NCBI RefSeq assembly: GCF_017355835.1
Contig: NZ_JAFEWF010000010.1
Location: 1 to 64,000 of the forward strand
DNA length: 64,000 nt
Direction: 5' to 3'
Source of the DNA: Desertivirga brevis
GTDB taxonomy: Bacteria; Bacteroidota; Bacteroidia; Sphingobacteriales; Sphingobacteriaceae
Shown here: positions 1 through 8,294 of the stretch, piece by piece
Position numbering within the stretch: position 1 is the stretch's first letter
Layout of the letters: each line of letters opens with the position of its first letter
Translations under genes and position numbers: made by a program
The notes under the pieces: generated by a model
Told to the model about the DNA's origin: nothing
Database searches by the model: none
The model's input: only the letters and a program-made list of their open reading frames with translations

Positions 1-2165
1 CTCATCACCATACGTTTTGCTTTTATCTTCTGCAGTTACCGTTAAAGCTTTTTTACCTATCGTTAAGGTTCCTTTTTTAAAGGTCAACTCATAATTGTCT
101 GAGCTTCCTGTTGCCTCGATATCATAAATACCTGCTCCCGATTCTTTTGTAGCAGCAGTTGTTACCGTTGGTGCCGGAGATAAAGTTGTTTCTCTGTTTA
201 CCAAACCGTCATACTTAACTGTTAACTCAGGATTCTCATCACCATACGTTTTGCTTTTATCTTCTGCAGTTACCGTTAAAGCTTTCTTACCTATCGTTAA
301 GGTTCCTTTTTTAAAGGTCAACTCATAATTGTCTGAGCTTCCTGTTGCCTCGATATCATAAGTACCTGCTCCCGATTCTTTTGTAGCAGCAGTTGTTACC
401 GTTGGTGCCGGAGATAAAGTTGTTTCTCTGTTTACCAAACCGTCATACTTAACTGTTAACTCAGAATTCTCATCACCATAGGTTTTGCTTTTATCTTCTG
501 CTGTTACCGTTAAAGCTTTTTTACCTATTGTTAAGGTTCCCTTTTTAAAGGTCAACTCATAATTGTCTGAGCTTCCTGTTGCCTCGATATCATAAGTACC
601 TGCTCCCGATTCTTTTGTAGCAGCAGTTGTTACCGTTGGTGTGGGAGATAAAGTTGTTTCTCTGTTTACCAAACCATCATACTTAACTGTTAACTCAGGA
701 TTCTCATCACCATACGTTTTGCTTTTATCCTCTGCAATTACCGTTAAAGCTTTTTTACCTATCGTTAAGGTTCCTTTTTTAAAGGTCAACTCATAATTGT
801 CTGAGCTTCCTGTTGCCTCGATATCATAAGTACCTGCTCCCGATTCTTTTGTAGCAGCAGTTGTTACCGTTGGTGCAGGACTTAAAGCAGTTTCATTATT
901 TACCAAACCATCATATTTGACGGTTAAAGCAGGATTAATCTCGCCATAAACTTTGCTTTTATCCTCTGCAGTTACCGTTAAAGCTTTTTTACCTATCGTT
1001 AAGGTTCCTTTTTTAAAGGTCAGCTCATAGTTGTCTGATGTTCCTGTTGCCTCAATATCATAAGTTCCTACTCCTGATAATTCAGTTGCAGTGGTGGTTA
1101 CCGTTGGTGCAGGACTTAAAGCAGTTTCATTATTTACCAAACCATCATATTTGACGGTTAAAGCAGGATTAATCTCGCCATAAACTTTGCTTTTATCCTC
1201 TGCAGTTACCGTTAAAGCTTTTTTACCTATCGTTAAGGTTCCTTTTTTAAAGGTCAGCTCGTAATTGTCTGATGTTCCTGTTGCCTCGATATCGTAAGTT
1301 CCTACTCCTGATAATTTTGTAGCAGTGGTTGTTACTGTTGGTGAAGGGCTTAAAGCAATTTCATTATTTACCAAGCCATCATACTTGACGGTTAACGTAG
1401 GATTCTCACCACCATAAGTTTTGCTATTATCCTCTGCAGTTACCGTTAAAGCTTTTTTACCTATCGTTAAGGTTCCTTTTTTAAAGGTCAGCTCATAGTT
1501 GTCTGAGCTTCCTGTTGCCTCGATATCATAAGTACCTGCTCCCGATTCTTTTGTAGCAGCAGTTGTTACCGTTGGTGCCGGAGATAAAGTTGTTTCTCTG
1601 TTTACCAAACCGTCATACTTAACTGTTAACTCAGGATTCTCATCACCATAGGTTTTGCTTTTATCTTCTGCAGTTATGGTTAAAGCTTTTTTACCTATCG
1701 TTAAGGTTCCTTTTTTAAAGGTCAACTCATAATTGTCTGAGCTTCCTGTTGCCTCGATATCATAAGTACCTGCTCCCGATTCTTTTGTAGCAGCAGTTGT
1801 TACCGTTGGTGCAGGACTTAAAGCAGTTTCATTATTTACCAAACCGTCATATTTGACGGTTAACTCAGGATTCTCATCACCATACGTTTTGCTTTTATTT
1901 TCTGCAGTTACCGTTAAAGCTTTTTTACCTATCGTTAAGGTTCCTTTTTTAAAGGTCAGCTCATAATTGTCTGAGCTTCCTGTTGCCTCGATATCATAAG
2001 TTCCTACTCCTGATAATTCAGTTGCAGTAGTTGACACAGTTGGCGCTGGTTTGAGAGCAGTTTCATTATTAACAAGCCCATCGTAAGCCACAGTTAATTC
2101 AGGATTAATGTCTCCGTAAGCTTTGCTTTTATTATCAGCGCTTACTGTTAAAGCCTTTTTCCTAA
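1..2165 (-). repeat. Tandem 234-bp coding repeats (78-aa MBG units)
   Basis: The anchor that encodes the KSK-(T/V)-YG motif recurs with an exact spacing of 234 bp: about 14, 248, 482, 716, 950, 1184, 1418, 1652, 1886 and 2120. About nine and a quarter units are visible and the array continues past position 1. Two unit types are interspersed. One carries NRETTLSP plus TKESGAGTYD, the other NNETALSP plus TKLSGVGTYD and YGEINPAL. Several units are nearly identical at DNA level, which suggests recent duplication or gene conversion and a risk of assembly collapse. Confidence 0.95.
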
Positions 2166-3702
2166 CGGTTAAGATTTGTTGCACATTATTGGCTGCTGCA
2201 TACGTATCATCTCCGGCCTGACCAGCTGTAATTGTTGCAGTTCCTGCACTCACAATATGGACTTTACCATTCACAATTGTGGCCACCGCTGTATTATCTG
2301 AGCTATAAGCTATAGAAAGATTTGAACTGGAAGTTGCACCAGCATCAAAATCAACATCACCGTAAGTTTTTTCTGAAATGCGATCAAAAGTAATTTCTTG
2401 AGATTTCTTATTCCGGGTTACATTAACAGTATAGGTTTTATTCGTTAGTCCGTCCTCAGCAGTTACGACAACCCCAATCGAATTAGTACCTATACCTAAA
2501 TTGATACTTTGAGAAGCTGTTTGATCAGAAACAGCAACTCCAGCAACCTTTACTTTTGCATTAGGATCGTTAAGAGTAGGCGTAACCGTAAGACTGCTGA
2601 CGGAATAGTCAACCGTAGCAGAATAACTAGTTGAATTACTGTTAAAAGTAGGAGTAAGTGTCCCATTACTTATGCTTAATCCACTTAAAAAAGCATTCGT
2701 GTTTAATGTCCTGAAAGTATTAACATCTCCATAAGTTGTTCCTACTGTATTAGTTGCATACGCTCTCGCATAATAAGTAGTATTGGCAGAAAGACCATAA
2801 ACTGTTGTTGCATACATCCCATCACCATTTCCCATTTTCACCTTAGTGTTGGAAATGGTCGGACTTGTATTTGTTGACGAATAAACAATACCATAATCAG
2901 ACACCATATCTTCTTCACTGGATACATTTCCGCCTAAGATGGCAGAAGTTGACTTTATAGTCGAAGGCGTTGCAGATGAAACTACCGGCGCCCAGTAATT
3001 ATATAGTTTGCCGTTGAACTTGTTAGCTGTTACATCAGTTAGAGTACGACTTTGCTGATTAGAGGAACCAGTGATACCTGACTCAATTTGATAGTACGCG
3101 ATTAAATTAGCACTATTTGCAGCTACGGGATTCTGATAAGAGGCAGAAATCTGAGCTGCAGTCCGGGGCGTGTTCCAGATGCGAATGTCGTCTAATTCCC
3201 CTTTAAAAATCTCAAAATAACTTGAAGCACCAAATTCAGCAACACCAATATTTAGTGGCAGGCCTGTTTTGGCTGTATTAATAGCGTTCCCTGTAAATCC
3301 AATTGATGTACCATTAACAAAAATTTCAGTATTGGTACTCGTCATGACGAAGGCTAGATGATACCAGGTACCTTTGACAAAGGTGTATGGCCGTGTATTA
3401 TAACTATTACTATTCCATAACCCTACTCCGCTCAAGGCATTGTTGATGTGAAAACTGTAACGAGTGCCTGTTGGATCCCTTTGGGCTATAACTGCTGGAT
3501 TGCCAACTTGGGTGTTTGCATCCCATGTAGGCTTTACCCAAACTTCGACTGTACCCTGAGCAAATTCCAGTCCTGATACATTAGGAACGGACCCATATTG
3601 ATTTGAGCCATTGAACTGGAGAGGAGAAGTATTAGCGGTTTGGGCAATAAGTGACTCCACTGCCCCAATAAGCATAAAGACAAACAGTATATATTTCTTC
3701 AT
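1..3702 (-). CDS. Giant secreted MBG-repeat surface protein (3' end beyond window)
   Basis: Reading frame open from an ATG at 3702 to the left edge, so the first 1234 residues are visible and the C-terminus is missing. Residues 1-21 form a signal peptide ending in LIAQ. Residues about 22-215 resemble a LamG/concanavalin-like jelly roll (VEVWVKP, GTWYHLAFV, LDDIRIWNT). About 235-335 is a fibronectin-like segment (TTYYARAYATN). About 336-430 is a cadherin-like sandwich (LSGLSISNGTLTPTF). About 433-510 is Big2-like (FDRISEKTYGDVDF). From about 513 onward come 78-aa MBG-type repeats (KALTVTAEDKSKTYGDENPEL). The architecture is that of a large Bacteroidota surface adhesin or stalk protein. A T9SS sorting domain is expected beyond the edge but cannot be seen. 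The ligand is unknown. Seen: domains and repeats. Inferred: adhesive role. Confidence 0.9.
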   Translation of the reverse strand, partial: MKKYILFVFMLIGAVESLIAQTANTSPLQFNGSNQYGSVPNVSGLEFAQGTVEVWVKPTWDANTQVGNPAVIAQRDPTGTRYSFHINNALSGVGLWNSNSYNTRPYTFVKGTWYHLAFVMTSTNTEIFVNGTSIGFTGNAINTAKTGLPLNIGVAEFGASSYFEIFKGELDDIRIWNTPRTAAQISASYQNPVAANSANLIAYYQIESGITGSSNQQSRTLTDVTANKFNGKLYNYWAPVVSSATPSTIKSTSAILGGNVSSEEDMVSDYGIVYSSTNTSPTISNTKVKMGNGDGMYATTVYGLSANTTYYARAYATNTVGTTYGDVNTFRTLNTNAFLSGLSISNGTLTPTFNSNSTSYSATVDYSVSSLTVTPTLNDPNAKVKVAGVAVSDQTASQSINLGIGTNSIGVVVTAEDGLTNKTYTVNVTRNKKSQEITFDRISEKTYGDVDFDAGATSSSNLSIAYSSDNTAVATIVNGKVHIVSAGTATITAGQAGDDTYAAANNVQQILTVRKKALTVSADNKSKAYGDINPELTVAYDGLVNNETALKPAPTVSTTATELSGVGTYDIEATGSSDNYELTFKKGTLTIGKKALTVTAENKSKTYGDENPELTVKYDGLVNNETALSPAPTVTTAATKESGAGTYDIEATGSSDNYELTFKKGTLTIGKKALTITAEDKSKTYGDENPELTVKYDGLVNRETTLSPAPTVTTAATKESGAGTYDIEATGSSDNYELTFKKGTLTIGKKALTVTAEDNSKTYGGENPTLTVKYDGLVNNEIALSPSPTVTTTATKLSGVGTYDIEATGTSDNYELTFKKGTLTIGKKALTVTAEDKSKVYGEINPALTVKYDGLVNNETALSPAPTVTTTATELSGVGTYDIEATGTSDNYELTFKKGTLTIGKKALTVTAEDKSKVYGEINPALTVKYDGLVNNETALSPAPTVTTAATKESGAGTYDIEATGSSDNYELTFKKGTLTIGKKALTVIAEDKSKTYGDENPELTVKYDGLVNRETTLSPTPTVTTAATKESGAGTYDIEATGSSDNYELTFKKGTLTIGKKALTVTAEDKSKTYGDENSELTVKYDGLVNRETTLSPAPTVTTAATKESGAGTYDIEATGSSDNYELTFKKGTLTIGKKALTVTAEDKSKTYGDENPELTVKYDGLVNRETTLSPAPTVTTAATKESGAGIYDIEATGSSDNYELTFKKGTLTIGKKALTVTAEDKSKTYGDE

Positions 3703-4178
3703 ATCCTGCCCTCCAATTCGTTCCTTCGAAAATTTAATTTCACTCTAATTCTTCCCTGGCTACCAGGCCAATGACAGGTAGAGATTTTTAACAACTGTTC
3801 TCTTTTCATTTAATAATTATTTAGGATAGAGATATTAAACCAGACTTTGGGGTATTAAGCCTTCTCTAGCATATACGTTAAAGCTGATACAATATCACTC
3901 GTGGTATTCCTACGACTGGTTTCTGGGGAGAGTTTAGCTGTTTAGGTATTAAAATCAGTAGTTCGGACTAACAAAAAAGGCCTGATTTAAAGAGATTTAG
4001 CGAATGACGAAATTTCGGCATGGAGTTTAAGGCTTAGAGAAGGTTTATGAATAGGAGAAACTAAACCCGCATTAGTTTGCCCTCATATCAAATCCGTTCC
4101 TACTTCAGCCAGGTAAGTAATCTCCTAGAATTTAAAAGAAAATTCAGTTAAGCGCGTGTGAGCACCTCCTTAAGAAAT
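3703..4178. other. Intergenic region upstream of the MBG-repeat gene
   Basis: This 476-bp AT-rich stretch lies between the start of the MBG-repeat gene and the end of the AraC-type gene. It should hold the promoter of the repeat gene. I find no exact TAnnTTTG box, no strong hairpin with a T-run, no RNA gene and no credible small ORF. Confidence 0.5.
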
Positions 4179-5432
4179 TTAGGCAGAAGCCTGCATTTCC
4201 CCGTTTTGCTCCAGATATTCTGAAGGGGTATTTCCAGTAAACTTTTTAAAGGCTGTGAAAAAGGTACTGCGCGATGAGAAGCCGGCCTCGAAGGCCAAAC
4301 CTTCCAAGGTCATACCTCTCCAATCATCCTTCTCAAAGCGAGAGATAACATAATTGACACGGTACTGGTTGATGAAATCAGTATAGCGCTTTTGATAATG
4401 GGAATTGAGTATATATGATAAGGTACGAGGAGGGATATCAACTTTAGCAGCAAGCCCTGTTATAACAAGCTTCTGTTCTCTATATAACTCCTGCTGTTCC
4501 AGCTGCATTTCTAATCTCTGCACAAATACTGATAATTGCTCGGCAGGTATCAGAGCAGAATCTTTCTCATATCCTGATTCTTCATTAACAGCTTCTTCAT
4601 ACTCACTCGGAACCAGCTTGATGATCTCTTTCTCAACAGGACTTTCAATTTTTACAGGATCATGAACCGGATTTAAGCCATAAAGTATTTCAGGATTAAA
4701 AAATAGATTAAGAACAATTCCCAGAAAAGAAAATGCAATGAATGTCATAGGTAGTCCATGGAGCTCCGTCAATTTCATATGAGCAGCAAGATGGGTTTCG
4801 ACATCAATGGTTAATACAAAAAGATTAGTATAAATTAAAATAACCAAACAAGTATAGGAAGTTAACCACCTGAGACATTGTTTAGATAGCCGAACCTCGG
4901 AGTTTCCGTTCCGAACGTAGGTTATTAAGGCCCACATCTGAGCACCTAAATAAAGAAAGGCCTGGACTAAACGCAGATGAAAATGAATTGCAGGACTTAG
5001 AAATCCCATTTTCAAAGAATGTGATAGTGTTACATCGTCAAGAATTGACAACATATAGGAAGCCTTTACATTCTCAGGCTGCAAATAAAAGGGTATGAGG
5101 TCCAGAAGAGCTAACAATCCGGGAATAAAATGAATTAAATCGACTTTCTTAAGTCCCTGACGACCTTTCAACTTACCCTGGACGTAGAGATAACAAACGG
5201 GAGGGATTAGATAATAAAAAGGAAAAGCTATACCGTAAAGAGCAGGCATCTGCAATATTAACCGCGTTAGCAGCGATTCATATACAATGAAATACAGCGT
5301 TATTAAAAGAAGGCTACTTGCTAAAAGCCGCCCTAGATATTTATTACCACTCCTCTTGAAAAATAAAACACTACATAGCATTAATCCACCTGACAAGCCG
5401 ATGAATAGTATAATATCGTAAAATTTGATCAT
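4179..5432 (-). CDS. AraC-family regulator with N-terminal membrane domain
   Basis: A transcription regulator of about 417 aa. The first ~240 residues hold some seven hydrophobic helices (IILFIGLSGGLML, LLASSLLLITLYFIV, YLIPPVCYLYV, LVILIYTNLFVLTI, FIAFSFLGIVLNLFF). The last ~100 residues are an AraC-type double helix-turn-helix domain (IPPRTLSYILNSHY, TLEGLAFEAGFSSRSTFFTAFKKFTGNTPSEYL). This membrane-anchored layout is common in Bacteroidota, where the membrane part probably senses a ligand, but the ligand is unknown. I chose the ATG at 5432 after a GGGG run over a TTG at 5453, because the hydrophobic part begins right after it. It may regulate the adjacent MBG-repeat gene, but that rests on position alone. 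Confidence 0.85.
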   Translation of the reverse strand: MIKFYDIILFIGLSGGLMLCSVLFFKRSGNKYLGRLLASSLLLITLYFIVYESLLTRLILQMPALYGIAFPFYYLIPPVCYLYVQGKLKGRQGLKKVDLIHFIPGLLALLDLIPFYLQPENVKASYMLSILDDVTLSHSLKMGFLSPAIHFHLRLVQAFLYLGAQMWALITYVRNGNSEVRLSKQCLRWLTSYTCLVILIYTNLFVLTIDVETHLAAHMKLTELHGLPMTFIAFSFLGIVLNLFFNPEILYGLNPVHDPVKIESPVEKEIIKLVPSEYEEAVNEESGYEKDSALIPAEQLSVFVQRLEMQLEQQELYREQKLVITGLAAKVDIPPRTLSYILNSHYQKRYTDFINQYRVNYVISRFEKDDWRGMTLEGLAFEAGFSSRSTFFTAFKKFTGNTPSEYLEQNGEMQASA

Positions 5433-5500
5433 CCCCGCACTTCTATTTTCCAATTTATTACGATCAATAGATGAACGGGTTACAGTAAATAAATCTACTT

Positions 5501-5535
5501 AAAAGCAAAAAGACCCTTGTACTTAAACAAAGGTC
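5501..5535 (-). terminator. Rho-independent terminator after the PorP pseudogene
   Basis: A 9-bp stem (5512-5520 pairs with 5527-5535, with one G-T wobble) encloses a 6-nt loop. On the minus strand it is followed by TTTTTGCTTTT (5501-5511). It lies about 50 bp past the stop of the broken porP gene and before the AraC-type gene. Confidence 0.75.
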
Positions 5536-5582
5536 CTTTATATTACTCATTATTAATTTTTAGCATCTAAAAAAACAATGTA

Positions 5583-6320
5583 TTACTTCTTCCCTTTAAA
5601 CACTTCACCAAGATTTACCCTCAGGTTCATTTCAAAGTTCCCATTGGTATAGTCTCTGATAGCTGCTGTTCCTGAAGTAAAGATCCCGCTGATCACAAGG
5701 TATTTCTGATATTTAACACCCATGCCAATGGTGGTGCTTCTGGTGCTGTGATATACTGCCATTACATTTACCTTGCTTTCCGCAATTGTCATATTAGCTC
5801 CGAAATCAACAATGTCTTTATAGCCCTTGATTTGACGATAAGCCACTTTTGGTTCCAGGGTCATACCATCCAGTGCATCAGCAAAGTACAGCTTGTAACT
5901 GGCAGCTGTGTACAGCTTCGACTCGTCGGCTATGTTTCCCTCCGCCTGATCTTTCTTGAAGAATGATTTTAGGTTAGGTACGGCAAGCTCTAAGCCTAGC
6001 CTTTTGCCCTGATAAGCTGTACCAAAATCGCCATCAAAATAAGGTTTGCGATTCTGGTAGCCCGGGATTGAACGATCAGATCCATCCACGTTTGAGCTTA
6101 AATGTTCCTGCATCAAGCGGTCGTCACTGTAACCTAAGGATACCCCAAAGCTTAATTTCTGCCCATCTGCATCTAGTGGCAATTGATAAGCATAGGTTCC
6201 TCTTACACGGGTTCTCTTTTAAAGACCAGCTTCATCATGATACATGTTTATCCCTACCCCTGATTTCTTACCAGATCCATACTCAAAACTCAGCGCTTGA
6301 GTGGAAGGAGCGCCAGGCAT
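5583..6320 (-). pseudogene. Broken PorP/SprF-family T9SS membrane protein
   Basis: The remaining sequence reads as the middle and C-terminal part of a PorP/SprF outer-membrane barrel. From 6320 downwards it begins MPGAPSTQALSFEYG, which matches the family's usual GAP-TQ block. It continues for 33 codons to an in-frame TAA at 6221-6219 and resumes in the same frame as KRTRVRGTYAYQLPL, followed by about 200 intact residues with barrel-like strands and a terminal MNLRVNLGEVF. The roughly 60 N-terminal residues expected in this family (signal peptide and the Q-P-x-SQ region) are absent, and homology stops abruptly near 6320. So the gene has at least two lesions: a 5' truncation and a nonsense codon. 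Intact paralogues lie at 8295-10286 and 50253-51179. Confidence 0.8.
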
Positions 6321-6927
6321 TCATGACAATATGGAAAAAGAATTACCGCTTCTACGTAATAAAAAATGAGTTGGTTGCTTAAAGATTGAATCTTCCTACC
6401 CGTCCAGACAAAAGCATGCCCGGTATTGATAAGAAGGCGCCCGATTGGAAAATCAGTAGAGCCAAGAAAGTATTGAGGATGAAGTACCTGGGGGTTTGAA
6501 AATAAGTTTCAAGGAGTTAAGATGGCTGATTTTACAGCTATATGAAAAATTAGATAGCAAAAACGACCCTAAGAAAGGTCTATACGTTTTTCGCACCAAT
6601 AACATTTCTTTCTCGACCCATCAAAACGATATTTCCACTTATGAAAACCGAGAGGGCATAGCAGAAATTGAAGAATATTCATTACGAGAGCAGTAAAATA
6701 TGTTTACCACCCGAATATAAAGCATTTTGGTCTTTTTAAAGGCCTATTCAACAACATTTTTCAACAACTGCTTCACTTAGTCCATTATAGAATTAAGGAA
6801 CCCAAGCCATTTATTGAAGGCTGAATAAATACAAAGGAAGTTTTTCATTTGATTTTTAGATCAACAAAATGGTTAGGGGAGCCGTTGAACTTGGCTGGAA
6901 TGTCAGACGGCCCCTTAAACCAATAGC
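6321..6927. other. Gene-poor remnant region next to the porP breakpoint
   Basis: About 600 bp between the broken porP gene and the aminotransferase. It has short open stretches on the plus strand: 27 codons from 6418 reading MPGIDKKAPDWKISRAKKV, and 66 codons from a TTG at 6496. Neither resembles a family I recognise. It replaces the expected 5' end of porP, so it may be debris from an insertion or deletion. I find no terminal inverted repeats or transposase motif. Confidence 0.4.
6875..6915 (-). terminator. Possible weak terminator after the aminotransferase
   Basis: AGGGG plus CCGT can pair with ACGG plus CCCCT (6875-6879 and 6882-6885 with 6907-6915), with a 2-nt bulge and a large loop. 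It lies just past the end of the last minus-strand gene of the polysaccharide locus. The T-run is poor, so this is only a candidate. Confidence 0.3.
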
Positions 6928-8151
6928 TTATGCAGTCAGGTAATATTTAACAGGCTGCAGATCCTGCAAAACAGGAGTATTGAAAACTTTATCAAAGCAT
7001 TCAAAGATCCTGTCGAAATCCTCAGAAGTTAAATTACTACCACTTGGCAGACAAAGTCCTCTATTAAAGATATGCTCAGCCACTCCGTTGCCGAAATAGG
7101 GAAAGTCTTTGAAAACAGGCTGAGTATGAAGAGGTTTCCATACAGGGCGAGTTTCAATATTTCTTTCATCAAATTTACGCCTGATAAATTCCGCATCGAT
7201 ATCACCCGTTTCTCTTGGGTTAATAAGGATTGAGGTCAACCAGTAATTTGAGTAGAAATCAGAAGTAGGTTCTTCCTGAAAAGTTAGGCCCGGTTGCATA
7301 CTTAACTCCTGCTTGTAACGGAAAAAATTATCTCTCCTTGCCTTTACGCGTTCATCTATCACTTCTAACTGGCCCAAACCAATTCCCGCCAGTACATTGC
7401 TCAACCTATAATTATATCCCACCTGACTATGCTCGTAATGCACCGCCTGGTCTCTTGCTTGTGTGGCAAGGAATTTAGATTTATCTATAAGAGCTTTATC
7501 TTTGCTAAATAAGGCTCCCCCACCACTAGTTGTAATGATCTTATTGCCGTTAAAACTTACTACTCCTAAGGTACCCAGTGTTCCGCAATGTTGACCTTTA
7601 TAGGTACTTCCAAGTGCTTCTGCACTATCTTCAACAACGGGAATTCCATATTTCTCTGCAATACGATTAATTTCCGTCATTTGACATGGCATCCCAAATA
7701 AATGAACGGGAATAATAGCTTTAGGAAGTTTTGCCTTTTTTACACCGCCGGCGGTTTTAACCTTTCCGGCCAGGCAGGCCAGGATGGCTTCCTCCAAACT
7801 TTCGGGGCACATATTCCAGGTAGCATATTCTGAATCGACAAAAACAGGCGTGGCACCTAAATACCTGACAGGATTCGCTGAAGCAGCAAATGTTAAACTT
7901 TGCGTAAGGACGAAATCATCCTCTCCCACACCCAACATTATTAATGAAAGATGCAAAGCCGCGGTTCCTGAACTTAAAGCAGCTACATGTGGTGATTGTG
8001 TATAATTACTTAACGCAAGTTCAAATGCATCCAGGTTTGGTCCTAAAGGAGCAACCCAATTCGTGGCAAATGCTTGATTAACATACTTATCCTCACGGCC
8101 GCTCATATGTGGCGAGCTTAGCCAAATTTTTGTCCCAGTGAATATACTCAT
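6928..8151 (-). CDS. DegT/DnrJ/EryC1 PLP-dependent sugar aminotransferase (PglE/EpsN-like)
   Basis: A 407-aa protein with all DegT-family landmarks: the N-terminal substrate and PLP-phosphate region (ALSSGTAALHLSL), the cofactor-binding VEDSAEALGS segment, the Schiff-base lysine in SFNGNKIITTSGGG, and the C-terminal TRPVWKPLHTQP block. Such enzymes transfer an amino group, usually from glutamate, to a UDP-4-keto-6-deoxyhexose. The locus also encodes a FlaA1/PglF-type dehydratase (39202-41133), a PglD-like acetyltransferase (14180-14806) and a PglC-like transferase (14958-15563). The best substrate guess is therefore UDP-4-keto-6-deoxy-GlcNAc, giving a bacillosamine-type precursor. It is the last gene of the minus-strand locus, 143 bp from its upstream neighbour. 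The family is certain; the sugar is inferred. Confidence 0.9.
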   Translation of the reverse strand: MSIFTGTKIWLSSPHMSGREDKYVNQAFATNWVAPLGPNLDAFELALSNYTQSPHVAALSSGTAALHLSLIMLGVGEDDFVLTQSLTFAASANPVRYLGATPVFVDSEYATWNMCPESLEEAILACLAGKVKTAGGVKKAKLPKAIIPVHLFGMPCQMTEINRIAEKYGIPVVEDSAEALGSTYKGQHCGTLGTLGVVSFNGNKIITTSGGGALFSKDKALIDKSKFLATQARDQAVHYEHSQVGYNYRLSNVLAGIGLGQLEVIDERVKARRDNFFRYKQELSMQPGLTFQEEPTSDFYSNYWLTSILINPRETGDIDAEFIRRKFDERNIETRPVWKPLHTQPVFKDFPYFGNGVAEHIFNRGLCLPSGSNLTSEDFDRIFECFDKVFNTPVLQDLQPVKYYLTA

Positions 8152-8294
8152 CTATAATAGCCTAAGAAGCTAACAACCCTTTTCCTTGTCTACCAATCCT
8201 ATTGTTGATCAATAAGTTGCAGACATATTGTTCTACGAATAATAAATCCAGAAGTTCCGGTAATCTTCAACCTATTCTAAAGATTACTGAATTT

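Noticed and set aside
1..2165. Regular repeats that could suggest a CRISPR array or satellite
   Set aside because: The period of 234 bp is a multiple of three, the frame is open throughout and units encode MBG domains; there are no short repeat/spacer units and no cas genes.
6496..6696. 66-codon plus-strand frame starting with TTG
   Set aside because: No recognisable motif, weak start and location in a decayed region; not enough to call a gene.
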